Source: Echiichthys vipera
Taxonomy: Eukaryota > Chordata > Actinopteri > Perciformes > Trachinidae
NCBI GenBank assembly: GCA_963691815.1
Contig: OY829668.1
Location: 16,111,643-16,175,642, forward strand
DNA: 64,000 bases
Reading direction: 5' to 3'
In this document: positions 59,366 through 64,000 of the stretch, in pieces
Numbering within the stretch: the stretch's first letter is position 1
How the letters are laid out: every line of letters begins with the position of its first letter
Notes under the pieces: generated by a model
What the model was told of the DNA's origin: nothing
What the model saw: the letters and a program-made list of their open reading frames with translations, nothing else
Database searches by the model: none
Translations under genes and position numbers: made by a program

Positions 59366-60030
59366 GAGCTTCTATTCCTTTTATCTTATTTTACCGTTTT
59401 GACTGTTTTTAGTCCCTCAGTTTTTAGCCTCTATTCTAGTTTTGACTGTTTTTATTCCCAAATAGTTTTATTCTTTTTATTTTATTTTACTGTTTTGACT
59501 GTTTTTATTCCCTCATAGTAGGCAGTAGCTCAGTCCATAGGTGACTTGGCTGGGAACCGTAGGGTCGCTGATTCAAGTCCCTGTGTGGACCATGTATGGA
59601 ACGTGGACTGGTGGCTGGGGAGGTGCCAGTTCATCTCCTGGGCACTGCCGAGGTGCTGTTGAGCAAGGCACCGAACCCCCAACTGCTCGGGGCGCTGGTC
59701 ACTGGCAGCCCCCTCGCTCTAACATCTCTCCTTAATTGCATGTATATAGGTCCTGGTTGTGCATGTGTATATTTCGGGCCTGTGTGTGTGTAACATGTGT
59801 AATATAAGAGTGAAAAAATTGAATTTCCCTGTGTGGGATAAAAATAAAGTAATTCTTCTTATTTTACTGTTTTGACTGTTTTTACTCCCTCAGTTTTTAG
59901 CCTCTATTCTAGTTTAGACTGTTTTTATTCCCACACAGTTTCTATTCTTTTTATCTTATTTTACTATTTTGACTGTTTTTATTCCATCAGTTTTTAGGTC
60001 TATACCTTTTTATCTTATTTTACTGTTTTA
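59366..60030. repeat. T-rich minisatellite, period about 95 bp, split by a SINE
   Basis: Units contain cttattttactgttttgac, tgtttttattccctcag and tttttagcctctattctagt. Copies or parts are at about 59372, 59468, 59866 and 59948, with the SINE at 59521-59860 between. Confidence 0.8.
59521..59860 (+). mobile_element. tRNA-derived SINE, copy 2
   Basis: A-box-like tagctcagtccataggtgac near 59526 and B-box-like gattcaagtcc near 59570; a longer body than copy 1, with gtgccagttcatctcctggg, then the shared tail aaaattgaatttccctgtgt and aaagtaattcttctt. Inserted within the minisatellite. Confidence 0.86.
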
Positions 60031-60669
60031 GCCCCTCGGTTCTCCGGTATTTCCTCCAGGGGGCCGACCACACCGGGAGTGGTCTCTGGTCCACTGATGG
60101 GGGTGCTGTCCCGTGGATGGCCCTTGCTTGAGAGCTCTACACCATGGTGTGGAGCTGCCGGTCAGCCTGGGCTGGGTCCCTGTGGCGGCGCCCCCTGCAG
60201 CCATGGACCACGATTCCTCTCGGCGTTTCGTGGCCCCCAAAGGTAAATTCTTCCTCACCTCAGATCTCGGTGTCGTGTCATGTTTCCACAGCAACAGCTA
60301 GTGTATGTGTGGTTGTGTGTATGGCTATGTGTGTCCGTGAGTGAGTATGTCTTTGTGTATCCCTGTGTGTATACTTTTGGGGAGGGAGGTTTGGGTTTTT
60401 TATGGTGTTTCTTTATTGTTAATGTTTTGTTTCGTTATTTGTTTTGCTTTTTTTTTTAAGAAAAAAAAGGTTGTTTTAGATTGTGTGGACATACCCAAAG
60501 AGGATTAAACCTGAGGAAATTGTTGACAAATACGACACAAAGGCCCTACAGTGACTGTTGCTTCATTAAAGTAAGATCATTCGTAGCATGCCCTCTGAAA
60601 GATGCTGAGACTCGACTGATGGTTTTAACATTTATTACTTTTTCAGCACCTTATAAACCAACGTGAGAA
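60031..60669. other. GC-rich segment, not identified
   Basis: 60031-60300 is clearly more GC-rich than its neighbours and has short open frames on both strands but no motif that I can name; it is followed by GT-rich DNA and T-runs. It may be part of a repeat, since its composition and word use (gtgtatgtgtggttgtgtgt) are not host-gene-like. Confidence 0.4.
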
Positions 60670-60949
60670 CTTGTGCCTCCTCGGGGGGCTGTTAAAATAT
60701 TCTCAGATGCCGTTTCCTTTTTTTTGCCTTATTTTCCTTAGTTTACCTTGAACCTTTACCGTGTTACTGTTAGCCTGTTCATTCCATAGTCAAGTGGCTT
60801 TTTGCTCGGCGAAACAACAAATCACTCTCTTTCTGTATATCCAGTCGGTGAAAGGCTGAGGCGAGTGATGCTAATCCAGTGGACATATACACATATGACA
60901 CTTGTGACTTTAAAGAGAGCAGGTGAAAGGTCTCTCTCCTGTGTGAATT

Positions 60950-61970
60950 ATCATATGTGTCTTCAATGTTGTTGCCTCTGTGAATTATTTGGTACAAACT
61001 GAGCAGCTGAAAGGTTTCTCTCCTGTATGAATTCCCATATGCTTCTTCAGATATGACTTCATTGGAAATCCTGTATTACAAACTGAGCAGCTGAAAGGAT
61101 ATAATCCTGTGTGGATGCTCATATGTTCCTTCAGAGTTTGCTTTATTCTAAATCCTTTACTGCAAACAAAACAGGTGAAAGGTTTTTCTTCTGTGTGGCT
61201 TCTGATCTGTACCATTAAATGTCACCTCTCTACAAAAGATCTCTCACAGAATGAGCAGGTGAATGGCTTCTTTCCTGTGTGGATGCTCAAACGCTTCTTC
61301 AGATATGACTTTGTTGCAAATCCTTTATTGCAAACAGAGCAGCTGGAAGGTTTCTCTCCTGTGTGGCTTCTCATGTGTACCCTTAAACTTCCTCTCCCTA
61401 AAAAAGATCCCTCAAAGACAGAGCAGGTGAATGGTTTCTCTCCTGTGTGGATTCCTATATGTGTCTTCAGATGTGTCTTTGTGCTAAATCTTTTCCCACC
61501 AGCAAGACATCTCTGATCTTTGACATGAACGTCATAATTTTCTAGAGGGTTTAAACCTGACTGAGGTTCTTTATTTTCCTTCCAATCATCACTGTCATCA
61601 GTCTCATGTTCAGAAGAGTCTCCACTCTGTTCATCAGGATCAGTGGATTTCTATCTGGATCTGAGTTCCTGTCTGGTTCTGGCCCTCCACAGTCCTCTCC
61701 ATCAGATTCTGCTTCCATCTGTTCAGTTTCTCTTTGATGAAGCTGTGAGGACTGAGGTTTCTCTTCATCATCTTCTTCACTCTTCACAGAGACTGGAGTG
61801 AATAGGATCTTGATATCAGCCTCCTCCAGTCCCTGAAGCTGCTCTCCCTCCTGACTGGTCCTGAGTTCGTCCTGTTCCTCTTTACGATGTGGGGGCTCTG
61901 GGTCCTCCTGGTCCAGACTCCTACAGCTCAGTGGGAACCTCTTTTTTAACCACCAACAGCAGCTGGATGT
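60950..61970 (-). pseudogene. C2H2 zinc-finger gene, terminal exon, broken (ZNF-E)
   Basis: The exon follows tgtcctgcag (complement at 61971-61980). The opening DIQLLLVVKKEVPTEL ends at a TAG; a short deletion shifts the frame to SLDQEDPEPPHRKEEQDELR, SVKSEEDDEEKPQSSQLHQR and SDGEDCGGPEPDRNSDPDRN. After another frameshift come about six fingers, including CSVCNKGFATKSYLKKR, CSFCERSF (followed by a stop in place of a residue near 61220), CFVCSKGFRIKQTLKEHMSI, CSVCNTGFPMKSYLKKHMGI and a last truncated CSVCTK. Some fingers lack a Cys (CSVFEGSF). Same teleost family as ZNF-D. Not able to encode a full protein as it stands. Confidence 0.87.
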
Positions 61971-62003
61971 CTGCAGGACAGAATGAAACAATAATTAGGA
62001 TAA

Positions 62004-62005
<2 letters not shown>

Positions 62006-62032
<27 letters not shown>
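62006..62032. repeat. (TA)n microsatellite
   Basis: About 13 TA units, at the same place as 20894-20932 in block D. Confidence 0.95.
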
Positions 62033-62034
<2 letters not shown>

Positions 62035-62588
62035 TGAAAAAACACCGAGAAGTTACACACATCATTACAGATAAACATACACAACATAATAACACAACAC
62101 AGTTGCAACTGCAGGAAGGGCAGTTAAAAGGAAAATAAAAAATGCAAAACATTTATTGACGTATTGAGGCCCAACTGATTTGGTCAACAAAATACCTTCC
62201 ATTAAATATTTGCCATTTGGATGTTGTAACTGTTCAAAATGAAACTTCAATTTCATTAGTTTTTTTAATCAGCCTTGAATCTGATAACATACATGTTAAA
62301 CTACTCAAATCAGGCCATTTAATTCATTCTTTGCTTTGGTTTCTTCATATTGGTTCATATTGCTCTTCTTGCTTTCTTGCAATTCTGTGCTGATATTCAT
62401 GCTTTATTCTAAGATAAATTACGAAAAGTGGCTCCTGGATACCTATAAATCACTGGAACTATACACTTTTTGTGGATAGCAGATTCCTGCCATAATTCAA
62501 TATTTTTGGGACCTTAGTCCTGCTCAACCTTGGCCTACCCATCGAAAAAGCCTACAGTGAGACGGAGCCAAAGCTAATTAGCAGCAAG

Positions 62589-63620
62589 ATGCCTCCCTTC
62601 TCTGAAGAACACTACCACAAACTTCTCCAGAAGATTGCAGTACTGGAAACCAAAATCCACAGGTTAGATGTGAATGTGGAAGTGAATGCACAAAGTGGGA
62701 ACGATGCAACTTTGCCATGGCCCCAAAACAGCGGACAAGAAAATGCTAACACACAGCTAGTTAGCACTACAAAAAAAACAGGAGGACTGTGTACATGGTA
62801 ATAAATCCACAAGTTCTCGCTGGAAATAAGAGTAAATCATCTCCCGATGCAATGAGATTTGTGATGCGACCGGCTGGCCTGCTCTACCATCCTGGCATAG
62901 CTCCTCGTCAACCCCTGCCTCTAGCAGGACAGAGCCCCGGACAGCTGTCATAAGGGAGGAATAACAACAAACCTTCCCAACAACAATTGGTACAACTGGA
63001 GAACAGATTTGCTCCACCTCTGCAGGATCCTGGATCCCCATCTGACACCTGGATCATTTTTATCTGCTCACAACAAGGTAAGGGCAAAAATAAATTCAGA
63101 AAGGCCACAGAGAAAGCTAATGCCTGGGCCTGAAACTCAGATTGTGGGTGACTCTACCTTGAAAGATATGAGACACTTTGGCAGTAGGAACACGAAAGTT
63201 CTTTGTTTTCCTAAGGACATGGTATCTGACATGAATGAAATTAATCATGGCTATCATGAAGGTGCACCAAACGGTGAAACAGCTGTCTGAAGTATTGAAG
63301 GAAGACTTTATTGATCTGCTAAAAACAGTCAGCTGTCTGAACATTTAAGTGTCCACTGATCACATCAAACAGCTGGTCACTGCTGGGTCCAAATTCACAC
63401 CCAGCCCGATTCCTAGATTGCATCCCTCAAATGACTCACTGCATCCTCCCCCACTGACCCCTCTCCCGTCATTCGCTCTAAGTTCAGTTCTGGCCAAAGC
63501 ACCGAAGACACATCATACACCACCCCCACCTCGACAACAGAATCATCCAGTGTCTCAACAGCCTGATAACAATACAGCACGTTCAGTGACTCGTTTACAT
63601 AATAAAGCAAGCTCCAACTG
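62589..63620 (+). pseudogene. L2-like LINE ORF1 with esterase-type motif (block E)
   Basis: Opens MPPFSEEHYHKLLQKIAVLE, NDATLPWPQNSGQ, frameshifts near 62770, then PETQIVGDSTLKDMRHFGSR with the GDS box (block I of SGNH-type esterases) and KVLCFPKDMVSDM, and a Pro/Ser/Thr-rich C-terminal part to 63621. Esterase-type ORF1 proteins are known from CR1/L2-group LINEs and are thought to act in the ribonucleoprotein. Several frameshifts and a deletion after DMVSDM remove the rest of the catalytic domain. Confidence 0.8.
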
Positions 63621-63799
63621 ATATGTGCTGAGTTCAGACTACAGGACGAACTTTACTCATGGCTTTTCCCTGGAGAACTCAGGTCCCAAGTCGATAGCTT
63701 CCTCAGTTCAAGTAATCGAAAAAGGCTAAGCAAAAAAAAATAACACTTCGCAAATTCATAAAATTCAGCATCCTTCCCTTGTCATAATCAAAATAATGA

Positions 63800-64000
63800 T
63801 TAAAACACACACACACTAAATCTAGCCTTATTAAATATCAGGTCTTTAAATCAATGATTTCATTATCAAGCACAATCTTGATTGTTTATTTTTAACTGAA
63901 ACCTGGTTAAATCGGGACAACAGTGGTGCTGTTCTTATTGAATCAGCTCCAATGCAAGCAGATGGAAACTTCCTTCCTTCCAAACCTCCTTTGAATATGT
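63800..64000 (+). pseudogene. L2-like LINE ORF2 endonuclease start, running off the window
   Basis: After about 180 bp of A-rich spacer, LNIRSL-like sequence (ISGL, stop, INDFIIKHN) is followed by LDCLFLTETWLNRDNSGAVL, the usual opening of the endonuclease of L2-group elements. Cut off by the end of the window. Confidence 0.75.

Larger units (their letters stand above)
60670..63120. other. Block E: paralogue of block D
   Basis: Starts at cctcggggggct (about 60681), as in D at 18985, and shares the zinc-finger exon, (TA)n tract, upstream sequence and LINE ORF1. D carries extra insertions, so E is closer to the original layout. Confidence 0.85.

Overview
This is eukaryotic, almost certainly teleost fish, nuclear DNA. 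The case rests on the repeat content: paired Tc1 elements, Rex1-like and RTE/Rex3-like LINEs, several L2-like LINE copies, a tRNA-headed SINE of a type common in fish, a Harbinger-type MITE family, long (GT)n, (AT)n and (GATA)n tracts, and two families of C2H2 zinc-finger genes of fish type. I see no prokaryotic gene, operon, CRISPR array or ordinary RNA gene. Species and family assignments are from recognition of motifs, not from a search.

Layout. 1-1545: broken Ty3/gypsy pol fused to a Rex1-like scrap. 1546-8065: mostly non-coding, with a 20-bp minisatellite and a zinc-knuckle ORF relic. 8066-12665: two Tc1 copies in inverted orientation around a LINE fragment. 13490-18980: RTE relic, zinc-finger pseudogene C, and an L2-like LINE cut by MITEs. 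18985-26045: block D (second zinc-finger family, L2 ORF1) interrupted by a nearly full-length Rex1-like element, then a gypsy integrase scrap. 26250-33920: L2, RTE, SINE and L1 fragments, including an RTE copy with an inverted 5' part. 33925-42820 (block A) and 47620-58100 (block B) are two copies of one segmental duplication; 14583-18980 (block C) is an older, partial third copy. Between A and B lie a MITE, a compound microsatellite ending in about 285 bp of GATA repeats, and an RTE endonuclease relic. 58434-60030: a Rex1-like relic and a SINE inside a minisatellite. 60670-64000: block E, the paralogue of D.

Host genes. The best candidate for a living gene is the zinc-finger gene of block B: exon 2 (50157-50891) holds eight C2H2 fingers and joins in phase 0 to a 21-codon exon 1 (52790-52852), giving 265 residues. 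A 961-bp LINE piece sits just upstream of that exon, flanked by perfect 15-bp repeats. The block A paralogue has an equally open exon 2 but has lost exon 1 in a 1.4-kb deletion; the block C, D and E copies are broken.

No new multi-gene system stands out. The interest is in rearrangement history: tandem duplication of a zinc-finger/LINE block with separate decay of each copy, a twin-priming-like inversion in an RTE element, a Tc1 inverted pair that shares one inactivating deletion, and Harbinger-type MITE insertions whose 3-bp target duplication can be read against paralogous empty sites.
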